A stretch of DNA of 64,000 nt from Streptococcus parasanguinis. GTDB lineage: Bacteria; Bacillota; Bacilli; Lactobacillales; Streptococcaceae. Of this stretch, positions 18,018 to 28,473 are shown in pieces; the stretch's first letter is position 1, and the number at the start of each line of letters is the position of its first letter. The stretch is taken from the NCBI RefSeq assembly GCF_023109675.1, contig NZ_JALDUR010000006.1, forward strand, positions 62,001-126,000, given 5' to 3'. Made by a program: the position numbers and the translations under genes. The notes under the pieces are model-generated. The model ran no database searches. It was not told the origin of the DNA and worked only from the letters and a program-made list of their open reading frames with translations.

Positions 18018-18155
18018 CCCACCTCCGCACAGTTGAGTAGGGCTGTAAAAGCTGATGAAATCAGCGTAGTAGAGACCACTCAACCACTGCGTCTTGCTCG
18101 ACAATCCAGAAACAATTGAGAGGCTAGGACTTTTGTCCCAGCCTCGACTTTTTTT
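18016..18155 (+). repeat. Repeat family 1, copy B (lacks hairpin 3)
   Basis: Plus-oriented copy with hairpin 2 and the terminal GGCTAGGAC/GTCCCAGCC terminator plus T run, but without the outer GTGGGAC..GTCCCAC hairpin present in the other copies. It abuts the thioesterase fragment directly. Confidence 0.85.
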
Positions 18156-18186
18156 ATCCTCATTGATAGACCAATGATTGATTTTT

Positions 18187-20154
18187 TTATTTTTTCTTCT
18201 CAATGTGATCTTTGAGATCTTCTTGAGCTTTTTTATTGGATTCTGCTTTTTTCTTCAACCATTCTTCTTTGGCCTTGTTAAAGTCTTTTGTTGTGACAAC
18301 ATCTTTAGACATTTCAAGGTATTTGTAGAATGTTCCTGTTCCTTTAGTACCTACCCATGAAGCAGCACGGCTGTATGGCACGGTCCGTTGAAGCATTGGA
18401 GCACCACCATTTGAGACAGTTGGAAGCGTAATCGAGCTATCTGTCAACCAAGCTTGCGCTGCTGCATATTTTTCATAGCGTTTTCCTTGATCCAACAATT
18501 CAGCATTGGCGTCTTTCAACATGTTAGCGTATTGATCCAAACCAACTGTTGCAATGGCTGGATTGTTTGAACCTGCATCAATACCAAGATAGTAGAAGAC
18601 AGAACCATTTACTGGGCTGATACTTTCAAGATAAGTCGATGGGTCTTGGTAGTCAGGAGCCCAACCACCGCCTGAGATATCGTAATCTCTCGCAGCCGCT
18701 GTATCGCTGAAGTAGGTGATATTTTGGAAATCATCATCCGATACCTTTTGAAGGTCCACAACGACATTGTCTGCACCAAGCGCTGACTCTACAGATTGTT
18801 TGAAGGAGCTAGCTTGTTGGACCATGCTGTTGTCCACTTGGCTAACAATGTAGTCCAAATGAATTGGGAATTGAACGCCTTGTTTTTGCAATTCAGCTTT
18901 GGCTTTCGCAAAGGAAGCTTTGGCTTTTTCTGGGCTGTAAAGGCTCGTTTGACCATCGTCCAGGCTCACACCCTTCCATTGGTCTCCGTAGGTAACCAAT
19001 TGTTTTTCAACGACTTTACCAAAGTCTTCTCCATTGACTTGGACATAAGTTGGTGGCACCAAGGTACTACGAAGGGTATTTTCAGCCGCATCAGCCCCTG
19101 AAACTTGTGCCGCATAAGATTTGCGGTCAAAACCAAAGTTCACCGCTTGACGGAAGTCCTTGTTCAAGATTGCTTTCTTGGTAGAGGCTTTTTGTTCATC
19201 CGTTGTTTTGGCTGTGTGGTCATATTTTTGACGGTCCAAGTTGAATCCAAGGTAGTAGGATGTTCCCAATTGCAAACCGTAGACAATGTTGTCGCCAAAG
19301 TTTTTCTTGACACTCTTGTAAGTCGAGCTGTTTGGCATAACAGAGGCAAAGGAATATTGACCTTTTTCAAAGTTCTTAATGATAGAATCAGGGTTTGATC
19401 CATCGTTAAAGGTTAATTTGACATTGTCGATATGAACATTTTTCGCATCGTAATAGTCTTTGTTCTTGACCAATTCAATCTCAGATTTTGAAGTCAATGA
19501 TTTCAAGTAATAAGGACCATTGTATAAGATGCTGCTAGGTTTCAACGAACCAAAATCTTTTCCTTGAGATTTCAAGAAATCCGCATTGACTGGGAAAAGA
19601 ACACCTGAGGTTGTTTTTGAGTTCCAGAAGCTTTCGGGACGAACCAAAGTATATTGGATGGTGTAGTCGTCTAAGGCTTTGACTCCAACGGTGTTAAAGT
19701 CTTTGGTTTCCCCTTTTACGTAGGCATCCAAACCTTTGATCGAATTTTGAATCAAGAAGAGACCTTCTGATTTAGACTCAACTGCGTGTTTGATCCCTGT
19801 AACAAAGTCTTGAGCCGTTACAGCACCATATTCCTCACCCTCACTCGTATACCATTTGGCATCCTTACGAAGTTTGTAAGTATAGGTTAATCCATCTTCA
19901 GAGACAGTCCAATCTTCTGCTAGACTTGGCACAAAGTTTCCGTATTGGTCATTTTCAAGAAGACCATCTACAAGGTTACTTGTGACATCTGAAGTCGTTG
20001 TACGAATTGCAGCGATGTAATCCAAGGTATTTGGATCTGCTGAATAAACGAATGAGTAAGTTGCTTGGTTGCTACTACCTCCGCTACACGCTGCTAAGAG
20101 AAAGGCACCTGCAACAGAAACTCCTGCAAGAGCTAACAGTTTTTTTGCTTTCAT
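18187..20154 (-). CDS. Oligopeptide-binding lipoprotein, AliA/AliB type, copy 1
   Basis: Extracytoplasmic solute-binding protein (SBP family 5) for peptides. About 655 aa; signal peptide with lipobox L-A-A-C (cysteine near 24), mature part with Y-x-Y-x-L-R-x-D-A-K-W (near 90) and the large two-lobe SBP_bac_5 fold, then a charged C-terminal tail rich in Lys. The ATG follows AAGGAGATAGTG. No permease or ATPase is adjacent, as for streptococcal Ali proteins that share the Ami transporter encoded elsewhere. A paralogue of similar length is at 32643-34607. Confidence 0.92.
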   Translation of the reverse strand: MKAKKLLALAGVSVAGAFLLAACSGGSSNQATYSFVYSADPNTLDYIAAIRTTTSDVTSNLVDGLLENDQYGNFVPSLAEDWTVSEDGLTYTYKLRKDAKWYTSEGEEYGAVTAQDFVTGIKHAVESKSEGLFLIQNSIKGLDAYVKGETKDFNTVGVKALDDYTIQYTLVRPESFWNSKTTSGVLFPVNADFLKSQGKDFGSLKPSSILYNGPYYLKSLTSKSEIELVKNKDYYDAKNVHIDNVKLTFNDGSNPDSIIKNFEKGQYSFASVMPNSSTYKSVKKNFGDNIVYGLQLGTSYYLGFNLDRQKYDHTAKTTDEQKASTKKAILNKDFRQAVNFGFDRKSYAAQVSGADAAENTLRSTLVPPTYVQVNGEDFGKVVEKQLVTYGDQWKGVSLDDGQTSLYSPEKAKASFAKAKAELQKQGVQFPIHLDYIVSQVDNSMVQQASSFKQSVESALGADNVVVDLQKVSDDDFQNITYFSDTAAARDYDISGGGWAPDYQDPSTYLESISPVNGSVFYYLGIDAGSNNPAIATVGLDQYANMLKDANAELLDQGKRYEKYAAAQAWLTDSSITLPTVSNGGAPMLQRTVPYSRAASWVGTKGTGTFYKYLEMSKDVVTTKDFNKAKEEWLKKKAESNKKAQEDLKDHIEKKK

Positions 20155-20380
20155 CACTATCTCCTTATGTTAGATTTTCTACCATTATACACTATTTCTT
20201 AAAAAAAACCAAATTTATTTTAAAAAAGTTCGTTATTTCTGAATGAATATAATAAGATATAAAGAAAAAGCATTTTGAAATCGATCTCAAAGAAGCCGGA
20301 TAGGGGAGTCTAGGCACCTACCACCAGATCCAACAAAGATATCACCTTTCAATCCTTTTAATAAATATACGTTTCATCAC

Positions 20381-20413
20381 AAAAAAGAACCTCTGCACTT
20401 TCGAGCAGAGGAA
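20381..20413 (-). terminator. Terminator of nth
   Basis: Minus strand CCTCTGC and GCAGAGG (20390-20396, 20405-20411) make a stem followed by a T run. The rest of 20158-20420 holds the upstream region of the lipoprotein gene and nothing else I could identify. Confidence 0.75.
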
Positions 20414-20420
20414 CTGATTC

Positions 20421-21044
20421 CTAATCAAAATGATAGAGTTGAGGATACTGGTCACATTCAGGATTTTTAGGATGGCAGATGGCCCGTCCAAAGTAAATCA
20501 TGGCTTGGTGAGCCGCCAGCCATTCGCTCTTTGGCAGAACATCCATGACCCGCTTTTCAACTTCCAATGGCGTCGCTGATTTCTTGACAATATCATGGTG
20601 CTTGCAGATCCGCTCCACATGGGTATCGACAGCAAAGGCTGGAATCCCAAAACCTACACTCATGACCACATTGGCTGTCTTGCGTCCTACTCCTGCTAAA
20701 CTTTCTAACTCTTCGCGAGTCTGAGGTACTTGCCCATCAAAGTTATCCAGCAATTGTTGGGCACATTTTTTGAGAAATTTGGCCTTATTTCGATAGAGGC
20801 CTAATTTAGAAATATGCTTGGCGATAGCTGCTTCACTGGCTGCTGCCATGGCTTGCGGGGTTGGAAAAGCCGCAAACAAACCTGGTGTCGCTTTGTTAAC
20901 AGCCGCGTCTGTCGTCTGAGCTGAGAGCATAACTGCCACTAGTAATTCAAAATGATTACGAAAATCCAGACTTGGCTTGGCATCTGGAAAAAGGGCGATA
21001 ATTTCTTCGATCACATGACGTGCCCGTTTTTTTGATAAGACCAT
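20421..21044 (-). CDS. nth: Endonuclease III
   Basis: Base-excision-repair glycosylase/AP lyase for oxidised pyrimidines. The 207-aa protein has the helix-hairpin-helix L-A-G-V-G-R-K-T-A-N-V-V (near 115; catalytic Lys in it) and the catalytic Asp in A-V-D-T-H-V (near 138). The usual C-terminal iron-sulphur motif C-x6-C-x2-C-x5-C is incomplete: only C-H-P-K-N-P-E-C is present and the protein ends with no further cysteine. It probably lacks the cluster. It is a single gene with its own terminator. Confidence 0.93.
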   Translation of the reverse strand: MVLSKKRARHVIEEIIALFPDAKPSLDFRNHFELLVAVMLSAQTTDAAVNKATPGLFAAFPTPQAMAAASEAAIAKHISKLGLYRNKAKFLKKCAQQLLDNFDGQVPQTREELESLAGVGRKTANVVMSVGFGIPAFAVDTHVERICKHHDIVKKSATPLEVEKRVMDVLPKSEWLAAHQAMIYFGRAICHPKNPECDQYPQLYHFD

Positions 21045-21204
21045 AACTTCTCCTTTGCACTACTAGTCCTTATTATAGCATGAAAGCACCCTATTTCTGA
21101 AAAAATCAGCTTCAAAAAAAGAAGAGGGACAAAACGAATTGTAAAAAAATTCATCCAATCCCACTTCTATCTCTATTAGATCTTCCTTGACTCGATTGTT
21201 TGTT

Positions 21205-21897
21205 TTACACCAATCTCTTTAAGAAGGTTATCAGGGTTTGAGCAGAGCGTTCGCCAGCCTCTACGATAAATTCATCAAAAGAGATATTGGCTGCGTGATC
21301 TGCTGTATCACTCATGGCGCGAATGACCATGAAAGGACGTCCAACTGCGTGAGCGGCTTGGGCAATGGCTGCCCCTTCCATCTCAACTGCCAATACTTCT
21401 GGGAAATGCTCCCGAATGGCTGCGACTTTTTCTTCACTCGCGATAAAGCTATCTCCTGTTGTAATCAAGCCCACATGTGTGGTTGCAGCTTCTTCTTCCA
21501 GAACTTTTTTCATTTCTGATACAAAATAGCGACTGGATTCAAAGTAAAGCGGTTGACCTGCCATTTGACCATACTTATAGCCAAAGGCTGTCACATCCAC
21601 ATCATGATAGGCCAATTTGTCCGCAAGGACGATATCCCCAACAGCCATCCCTGGGGCAACGGCACCTGCAGAACCCGTATTGATAATGGCTTCCACTTTA
21701 AAATCATTGGCCAAGACTGCTACACTCATAGCAGACATGACTTTTCCAATACCACTTTCCACCAAAACGACCTCATGGCGACCAATCGATCCTGTATAGT
21801 AGACTTTTCCAAGACGCAGATGCTTTTCCCCATTTTCAAGGGCTTCAACCAGGATCTTCAACTCCTGGGGCATGGCTGCGATAATTCCAATTTTCAT
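21205..21897 (-). CDS. mtnN: 5'-methylthioadenosine/S-adenosylhomocysteine nucleosidase
   Basis: Hydrolyses MTA and SAH to adenine; it makes S-ribosylhomocysteine for LuxS in the activated methyl cycle. The 230-aa protein begins M-K-I-G-I-I-A-A-M, with the general-acid Glu near 12, the V-E-M-E-G-A-A-I-A-Q-A block (near 172) and R-A-M-S-D-T-A-D (catalytic Asp near 197). It is last in the glmU-nudF-macP-mtnN group, a conserved streptococcal order. Also called pfs. Confidence 0.95.
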   Translation of the reverse strand: MKIGIIAAMPQELKILVEALENGEKHLRLGKVYYTGSIGRHEVVLVESGIGKVMSAMSVAVLANDFKVEAIINTGSAGAVAPGMAVGDIVLADKLAYHDVDVTAFGYKYGQMAGQPLYFESSRYFVSEMKKVLEEEAATTHVGLITTGDSFIASEEKVAAIREHFPEVLAVEMEGAAIAQAAHAVGRPFMVIRAMSDTADHAANISFDEFIVEAGERSAQTLITFLKRLV

Positions 21898-21921
21898 GTC
21901 GTTTTTCTCCTTGTGACGACC

Positions 21922-22257
21922 TTATAGACGCCAAATAGCAATGATCAAGGCAATGAGGAGCACAATGATCCAGAACAAAATCTTATTGAGTTTGGATTGG
22001 ACCACACTTTGCTTGCGTTCTTCAATGCGACGACTCTTTGTCACTGTGGGCTCCACTTGGATCTGCACAGTATCCTGAGAATAACGCTCTTGTGGACGCT
22101 CCATACGACTTTCTCTCATAGGACGTTCATAGCCAAATCCCCTGTGGTCTGTCCGAATAATTTTCGTCTCTTCAGCATCGACCATATTAGGACCGGTGAT
22201 GTCCTCACCTCGCCTTGCTCGTTCAATCATTTCATCGGTTAATAAAGGTTTTCCCAT
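21922..22257 (-). CDS. macP: MacP-like activator of class A PBP
   Basis: A 111-aa protein with a basic, charged cytoplasmic N-terminal part ([11 protein letters not shown] near 4-14) and one C-terminal membrane helix (about 90-109). Composition and position between nudF and mtnN match pneumococcal MacP, which activates PBP2a and is phosphorylated by StkP. The assignment rests on gene order and the N-terminal motif; without that context it would be an unknown single-pass protein. Confidence 0.75.
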   Translation of the reverse strand: MGKPLLTDEMIERARRGEDITGPNMVDAEETKIIRTDHRGFGYERPMRESRMERPQERYSQDTVQIQVEPTVTKSRRIEERKQSVVQSKLNKILFWIIVLLIALIIAIWRL

Positions 22258-22268
22258 CGGATCCTCCT

Positions 22269-22814
22269 CTATTTATTGATTAAGTCCCAATATTGGATAG
22301 CCATGATGGTCTTGGCATCACAGATTTCGCCAGTTTGGATTAAATCTTTCGCTTCCTGCAAGGTCACTTCTAATAACTCTAAGGTCTCATCCGCATCTTG
22401 TGGACGTGGATTTTCCACCTTTTTCAAGTTGGTCGCACCATAAAGTTTGATCCGCTCATTACAAAATCCAATGGCTGAATAAAAATCATACAACAACTCT
22501 AGATCCGCTGTGTAGCCAATTTCTTCTTCCAATTCACGCAGAGCAGCTGCTTTAGGATCTGCATTTTCTCCCTTTTCTAACTTCCCTGCTGGAATCTCCA
22601 CTGAAGTCCTTTCAATCGCCTTGCGGTACTGCTTGACCAAGATCGTTTTCCCATCTTCTGTGATCGGCAAAACCGCTACTGCTCCATTATGGAAGATTAA
22701 ATCACGCTGCGCTTGGCCTTTTCCAGCGGGTAGTTCTACTTGATCAGTGACCACTTGGAAAATAGGTCCCTGATAAATCTCCTTGCGCTCAATGGTTTTT
22801 TCTTCAAATTGCAT
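22269..22814 (-). CDS. nudF: Nudix hydrolase, ADP-ribose pyrophosphatase
   Basis: Cleaves ADP-ribose to AMP and ribose-5-phosphate in this family. The 181-aa protein has the Nudix box G-x5-E-x7-R-E-L-x-E-E-x-G starting near residue 79 ([13 protein letters not shown]) and the upstream I-P-A-G-K-L-E. It sits 10 bp after glmU and 11 bp before macP, so cotranscription is likely. Confidence 0.9.
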   Translation of the reverse strand: MQFEEKTIERKEIYQGPIFQVVTDQVELPAGKGQAQRDLIFHNGAVAVLPITEDGKTILVKQYRKAIERTSVEIPAGKLEKGENADPKAAALRELEEEIGYTADLELLYDFYSAIGFCNERIKLYGATNLKKVENPRPQDADETLELLEVTLQEAKDLIQTGEICDAKTIMAIQYWDLINK

Positions 22815-22823
22815 GAGAATCTC

Positions 22824-24236
<1,413 letters not shown>

Positions 24237-24283
24237 TTATACCATTTTTTAGCCCTTTTGGAAAATAAGACCCAAACCAAAGG

Positions 24284-24490
24284 GAGTGGGAAAGAGCTTC
24301 GACTTATTAAAAAGAGTTCGTTTTCCATCTTCATAGGTCATCTTTGGAGCTAAGTAGCGAACAAATACTTAGGAACCTTGCTTCGCAAGTCCTAACCACC
24401 ACCTAAAAGCAGTGCTTTGAGCAATCAACCACTGCGTCATACAGTTATTCCTATTAAACATCGAAGGCTGGACAGTTTTTGCCCAGCCTC
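24284..24490. repeat. Diverged element related to repeat family 1
   Basis: Begins GAGTGGGAAAGA like copy C and ends with GGCTGG..CCAGCC like hairpin 1, and has CAACCACTGCGTC in common, but the middle is different (including an AGGAACCTTGC/GCAAG-TCCT hairpin). It fills most of the 290-bp gap between glmU and the ASCH gene; the last hairpin can act as a terminator. Confidence 0.55.
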
Positions 24491-24493
24491 GTT

Positions 24494-24934
24494 CTATAAC
24501 GGATAAACCTTGCGAAATTCTTCTAAAACCACCTTGCTGCCAGGTGTAAACGTCAGACCTGCTTCCTCCAGCCACTCCGTGAAAAACTCCTCATGAACCT
24601 GACGCCAATAGGCTAAAGATTTGTCTCCCTCACCTTCCTTAAAGGCATGGTCGGCTGAAACCTGATGGAAAGGCTGAACAGAAACCTTTGTAATTTCAAT
24701 AATGCAGACAGCTTGATCCTTACTGTCTAAAACAACATCAAAGGTTCCTTCTTGGGGAAGGGGTTCGTCCTCTACTGCGTAAAGATCGTAAGCTGAGGCA
24801 GTTGCTGTTTTTTCGCCTTTAAAGACCAGTTCCGCTAAAAGGTCTGGGTCCACTCCAAAAGCCCAGGCATCTATCTCATCTCCGATAGAGGGGTTGATTT
24901 GCTTGTAGGCATTCCACATTTCTTGAGGTGTCAT
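24494..24934 (-). CDS. ASCH-domain protein
   Basis: A protein of about 146 aa with the ASCH fold (RNA-binding PUA relatives): F-K-G-E-K-T-A-T-A-S near 40-50, a V-V-L-D-S-K/D-Q-x segment near 69 and the C-terminal F-x-x-V-Y-P-L. Some family members are nucleases or bind RNA; here the role is unknown. Start at M-T-P-Q-E-M, preceded by GAAGGAGAACAA. It overlaps the end of the Nudix gene upstream, so both are likely made from one mRNA. Confidence 0.82.
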   Translation of the reverse strand: MTPQEMWNAYKQINPSIGDEIDAWAFGVDPDLLAELVFKGEKTATASAYDLYAVEDEPLPQEGTFDVVLDSKDQAVCIIEITKVSVQPFHQVSADHAFKEGEGDKSLAYWRQVHEEFFTEWLEEAGLTFTPGSKVVLEEFRKVYPL

Positions 24935-25428
24935 TTGTTCTCCTTCTTTTCTTTCACCTTCCAATTTCTATAGCTTGTCATGTCCAATTCTGGAAATCCT
25001 CCTAACTCTGCCTTTACCTTTAATACTAAAGGAGAAGCATTGTCTTCAGTAATTTCTTCCACATTCAACCAAACTGCATTTGCTGAATCATTGCTTCCAT
25101 CAAGAACCTCCTGAGGAAGGGATTGTTGAGGGCCTTCGAAATCGAGTACGATATCATAAAAGGCCATGATATGGTGTACAGCGAAATCTTTGCCCTCTTC
25201 TTGAACCATCACGTCATACATCCTAGGATTAGCGTATCTGCTAATCGTATAGCCCGTCTCTTCCAGAACTTCTCGCTTGAGTGTTTCAGTCAGCCCTTCC
25301 CCTAGTTCCTGGCTACCACCCGGTAGATCAAAGCGATGCTGATAAGGTCCTCTAGTTTTTTCAATGCAGAGCAGTTTCCCTTCTTGAAGACAGACTCCGT
25401 AGACGCCAAAGTGATTTTTGATTTCCAT
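24931..25428 (-). CDS. Nudix hydrolase, substrate unknown
   Basis: A protein of about 165 aa. The Nudix box runs from G-G-S-Q-E-L-G-E-G to R-E-V-L-E-E-T-G-Y (near residues 38-60). Nothing in the sequence names the substrate. The ATG at 25428 follows AGAGGATT; another six codons upstream are open but have no good ribosome site. It overlaps the ASCH gene by 4 bp. Confidence 0.85.
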   Translation of the reverse strand: MEIKNHFGVYGVCLQEGKLLCIEKTRGPYQHRFDLPGGSQELGEGLTETLKREVLEETGYTISRYANPRMYDVMVQEEGKDFAVHHIMAFYDIVLDFEGPQQSLPQEVLDGSNDSANAVWLNVEEITEDNASPLVLKVKAELGGFPELDMTSYRNWKVKEKKENK

Positions 25429-25526
25429 CAAATCCTCTACTTTCATTCAAAGCTCAGTCGATAGTGAAACCAGTATAGCTATTCTTTTTGCAACACCATC
25501 TCTTATTGACCCTAATCATTTCTTCT

Positions 25527-26729
25527 CTATTGATTTAATACCTTTTCAATATCAATTTTAGTAATTTTTCTAGATACCAATAATCCTGCAAAAACTGAAG
25601 TGAGTATCCCTATTAATACCGGGAACAACAATCTGGTAAGTTCAATATCTAGTGGTAATCCACTCAAAAAGATGATCAAATAAGAAATAGCAATTCCTAT
25701 CACCAATCCCGCGCTTGTACCTCGTACTCCCATCATAAAGCTTTCAAATAAATATATTCTTTTTATCTGTCGATCAGATGCACCGATGATTTTAAAAGTT
25801 GCGATCTGTTTATGATTCTCCTGAATGGTAATAGCTAGAATATTGATGATATTAATAATCGCTACAATAGAGATAAGAACTATGATTAAGAGGATAAAAA
25901 GGTCGATGTAGGAAAACCATCTGGATAGCATATTGATAACATCCTGTTGTGTTGCTAAAACAACATCTAATCCTGTTCCTGATAAAGATTGTTTTAAATT
26001 TTCATTTTTTAAAACAGTCTTTTCTATCTTGTTTGCTACTTCATTTAAATCGGTTCCATTTTTTACAGTAGCATTCAGATAGTAATACTTATTTGATGAA
26101 ACGCTACTACTTTTTACATTGATTGCCATCATTTGATTTATTTCTGTTGGCAACGTAGAAAACAACTGCGCTTCTTGCTTGTCTATAATGCCAGAAATTA
26201 CAAACTTTTCATAATGATTATCAATCTTAATAGTCACCGTATCTCCGACATTCATTGATGTAGCCTTGTGTACGGAATCTCCGATTAATATTTCATTGTC
26301 CTTCTCTGGAAATTTCCCTTCAGCAATTCTAATATTCAGGTTTTTTAAATACTTTTCTTCTAGACAATGGATAGTATTGGAAACCGATGTCTTACCATTT
26401 TGGAATTTGATATCATCCGTAAATAATAGTTTTACACCAGTAATATTTTTTACTTCATCTATTTTTTTTACTCGATCAATATCTTCATTAGAAAATAAAG
26501 GCAAAGCTTTATAATTCAGAGAATTTTCTTTATTACCAAAGGCAACAGTAACAACATTTTTATTTGCTACAGTCATTTCTTTAATCATTTTATTATAGAA
26601 AGAATTAGAAATGAGCATCACTAAAACAATTAGCAAAACAGAGATCGCTATTGACAGTCGAACTAATCTATATCTTCGTTTGTTAACTTCTAAATCTCTT
26701 TTAGCAATGAATAATATGGAATGATTCAT
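25527..26729 (-). CDS. MacB/FtsX-type ABC transporter permease (AT-rich)
   Basis: A 400-aa permease: N-terminal helix (about 22-43), an extracytoplasmic MacB-periplasmic-like domain (about 45-270) and three C-terminal helices (about 275-300, 325-350, 365-390) forming the FtsX domain. It follows its ATPase by 4 bp. Codon use is clearly richer in A and T than the neighbours, suggesting horizontal origin. Families of this type export or resist peptides; the substrate is unknown. Confidence 0.85.
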   Translation of the reverse strand: MNHSILFIAKRDLEVNKRRYRLVRLSIAISVLLIVLVMLISNSFYNKMIKEMTVANKNVVTVAFGNKENSLNYKALPLFSNEDIDRVKKIDEVKNITGVKLLFTDDIKFQNGKTSVSNTIHCLEEKYLKNLNIRIAEGKFPEKDNEILIGDSVHKATSMNVGDTVTIKIDNHYEKFVISGIIDKQEAQLFSTLPTEINQMMAINVKSSSVSSNKYYYLNATVKNGTDLNEVANKIEKTVLKNENLKQSLSGTGLDVVLATQQDVINMLSRWFSYIDLFILLIIVLISIVAIINIINILAITIQENHKQIATFKIIGASDRQIKRIYLFESFMMGVRGTSAGLVIGIAISYLIIFLSGLPLDIELTRLLFPVLIGILTSVFAGLLVSRKITKIDIEKVLNQ

Positions 26730-26733
26730 TTTA

Positions 26734-27393
26734 TCATCTCCTTACGTACTCAATTTTGCCATCAACAACTGTGCAAATAGACTGCATACTATTCGCCACC
26801 TTATCACTATGAGTTACTATTATAATCGTGATACCTAACTCCTCATTGATCCGCTTCAACAATTCTATTATATTTTGTTCGTTAGCAGCGTCTAAATTAC
26901 CAGTAGGTTCATCTGCTATCAATATTTCTGGATTATTAATAAGAGCTCTTGCCAAAGCAACTCTTTGTTTTTCACCTCCACTAATCTTATCAATACTCTT
27001 ACTTAACATTTCCTTTGAAAGACCTAGAGTGTTACAAATTTCGTTAATGTTATTCTCTCCATTTTCAAAAAAATATCTTGGAAGTAGAATATTCTCTTTC
27101 ACCGTGAAACCTGAAATCAAATTAAAGTTTTGGAAGACACAGCCAATATTCCTACGCCTTACCTTACTCAAATTTTTCATATCTAAAATGGAACTACCAC
27201 AGACTAAGATATCCCCCTCATTTAAACTGGTAATCCCTAATATTAATTTAACAAGAGTAGTTTTTCCTAATCCAGAACGGCCAACTATTGCAGTGGTGCT
27301 ACCTTTTTTAAATTCAAAATTACAATTTTTGAAAATGTATCTGACATTCGATCCATCACTAAAACATTTAGTAACATTCACTAATTTAATCAT
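26734..27393 (-). CDS. ABC transporter ATP-binding protein (AT-rich)
   Basis: A protein of about 219 aa with Walker A G-R-S-G-L-G-K-T-T (near 36), Q-loop F-Q-N-F-N, signature I-S-G-G-E-K-Q-R (near 135), Walker B I-L-I-A-D-E-P-T and a H-loop T-H-S. The Walker A serine-glycine-leucine spelling is less usual. The start M-I-K-L-V-N-V is used because GAAGGTGAAATC precedes it. Partner of the permease at 25527-26729. Confidence 0.87.
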   Translation of the reverse strand: MIKLVNVTKCFSDGSNVRYIFKNCNFEFKKGSTTAIVGRSGLGKTTLVKLILGITSLNEGDILVCGSSILDMKNLSKVRRRNIGCVFQNFNLISGFTVKENILLPRYFFENGENNINEICNTLGLSKEMLSKSIDKISGGEKQRVALARALINNPEILIADEPTGNLDAANEQNIIELLKRINEELGITIIIVTHSDKVANSMQSICTVVDGKIEYVRR

Positions 27394-27529
27394 GATTTCA
27401 CCTTCATTCCACAATAACTTAGCAAATCAATTGTACTATTCGTTTCTTTTAAAATAATCTCTTAAAGTTTCAAGTATCCCATTTAGAAAGTTCTTCTATA
27501 CTAATTCTCAGTTATCTTCATAATTGTTA

Positions 27530-27678
27530 TTATCCCTGTCTTTTTTTGGTGAAAAAGGCTAGATCTCCATCGTGACCAATCATAAAGAAATCTGATTCAT
27601 CCTGATCACTCTGGTAGGTTTAATTTCGTTCAGTAAGATCTTCTTTAGCATAGAGGTAAATACCTATCTCACCACTGT
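27530..27678 (-). pseudogene. Decayed gene fragment, family unknown
   Basis: Minus-strand translation gives E-I-G-I-Y-L-Y-A-K-E-D-L-T-E-R-N, a stop, then D-E-S-D-F-F-M-I-G-H-D-G-D-L-A-F-F-T-K-K-R and a stop. The protein-like composition with an internal stop suggests a dead gene. The rest of 27415-27774 shows nothing I can identify. Confidence 0.4.
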
Positions 27679-27774
27679 CCTAACTTAATTGTTCACTTAG
27701 GTTTGATCCTCTTTCAGTAAGGAAAAAACAATTACATTTCTTAGCAAGATTTCAACTCTTGCTTTTTCATCCTC

Positions 27775-28473
27775 CTACTTCAAACTCCATCCACCATCAA
27801 TCGTCAGGATTTGTCCTTGCATAGCTGTCGCCTTTCCGCTTGCCAAAAAGAGGCTAACTTCTGCCACTTCCTCTGGTTCTATCCAGCGTTTGATGGGCGT
27901 CTCACTGGCTACCCAGTCCGCCAAACCACCTGGTTCAAAGTCTGCTGCGGTCATGCCTGTTTTGACAGCACCTGGCGCGATGCCAAAGACCTGTATTCCA
28001 GCTTCTGCATAATCCAAGGCCAACTGCTTGGTAAAGCCCGCTAGAGCATGTTTGGAGGAAGTATAAGCGTGCCCACCTCCGCCTGCAAGGCTAGAAGCAA
28101 TGGAGCACATATTGATGATGATCCCTTGCTTCTTCTCCAACATTTGAGTCAGATAATGTCGTGTCAGCTCTACCGGAGTAACATAGTTGATCTCAAAAAT
28201 CTCCTGAATCTCCTGAGCGTTTTGCTCAAGAAGCGGTTTGTAATCGTCCAATACTCCCGCTGTATTGCACAAGACATCTACCTCAGGACACCAGTCGAAG
28301 ATTGGTGTCAAATCCAAGGTTAAGTCTCGCTGTAAGAAGTGAAAATCGCCTGGCAACTGAGGATCCGCTCCCTGGTCCACTCCATAGACCTGGTAGCCCT
28401 TTTCTAGAAAGAGTCGAGCTTGAGCTAGGCCAATCCCTGAGCTAACACCTGTAATCAAGACTCTTTTAGTCAT
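27775..28473 (-). CDS. Short-chain dehydrogenase/reductase (FabG-like)
   Basis: A 232-aa Rossmann enzyme with the NAD(P) motif T-G-V-S-S-G-I-G (near 8-15), N-x-A-G near 92, catalytic Ser in M-C-S-I-A-S (near 128) and Y-T-S-S-K (near 147-151). The C-terminal I-D-G-G-W-S is typical of the classical SDR group. The substrate is not evident; it is not next to fatty-acid genes, so FabG function is doubtful. Its start overlaps the DUF2829 stop by 8 bp. Confidence 0.88.
   Translation of the reverse strand: MTKRVLITGVSSGIGLAQARLFLEKGYQVYGVDQGADPQLPGDFHFLQRDLTLDLTPIFDWCPEVDVLCNTAGVLDDYKPLLEQNAQEIQEIFEINYVTPVELTRHYLTQMLEKKQGIIINMCSIASSLAGGGGHAYTSSKHALAGFTKQLALDYAEAGIQVFGIAPGAVKTGMTAADFEPGGLADWVASETPIKRWIEPEEVAEVSLFLASGKATAMQGQILTIDGGWSLK

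Noticed and set aside
18018..18203. N-terminal half of a 129-aa protein fused to a thioesterase
   Set aside because: That half is the translated repeat family 1 copy, with the same residues as the false MurF extension.
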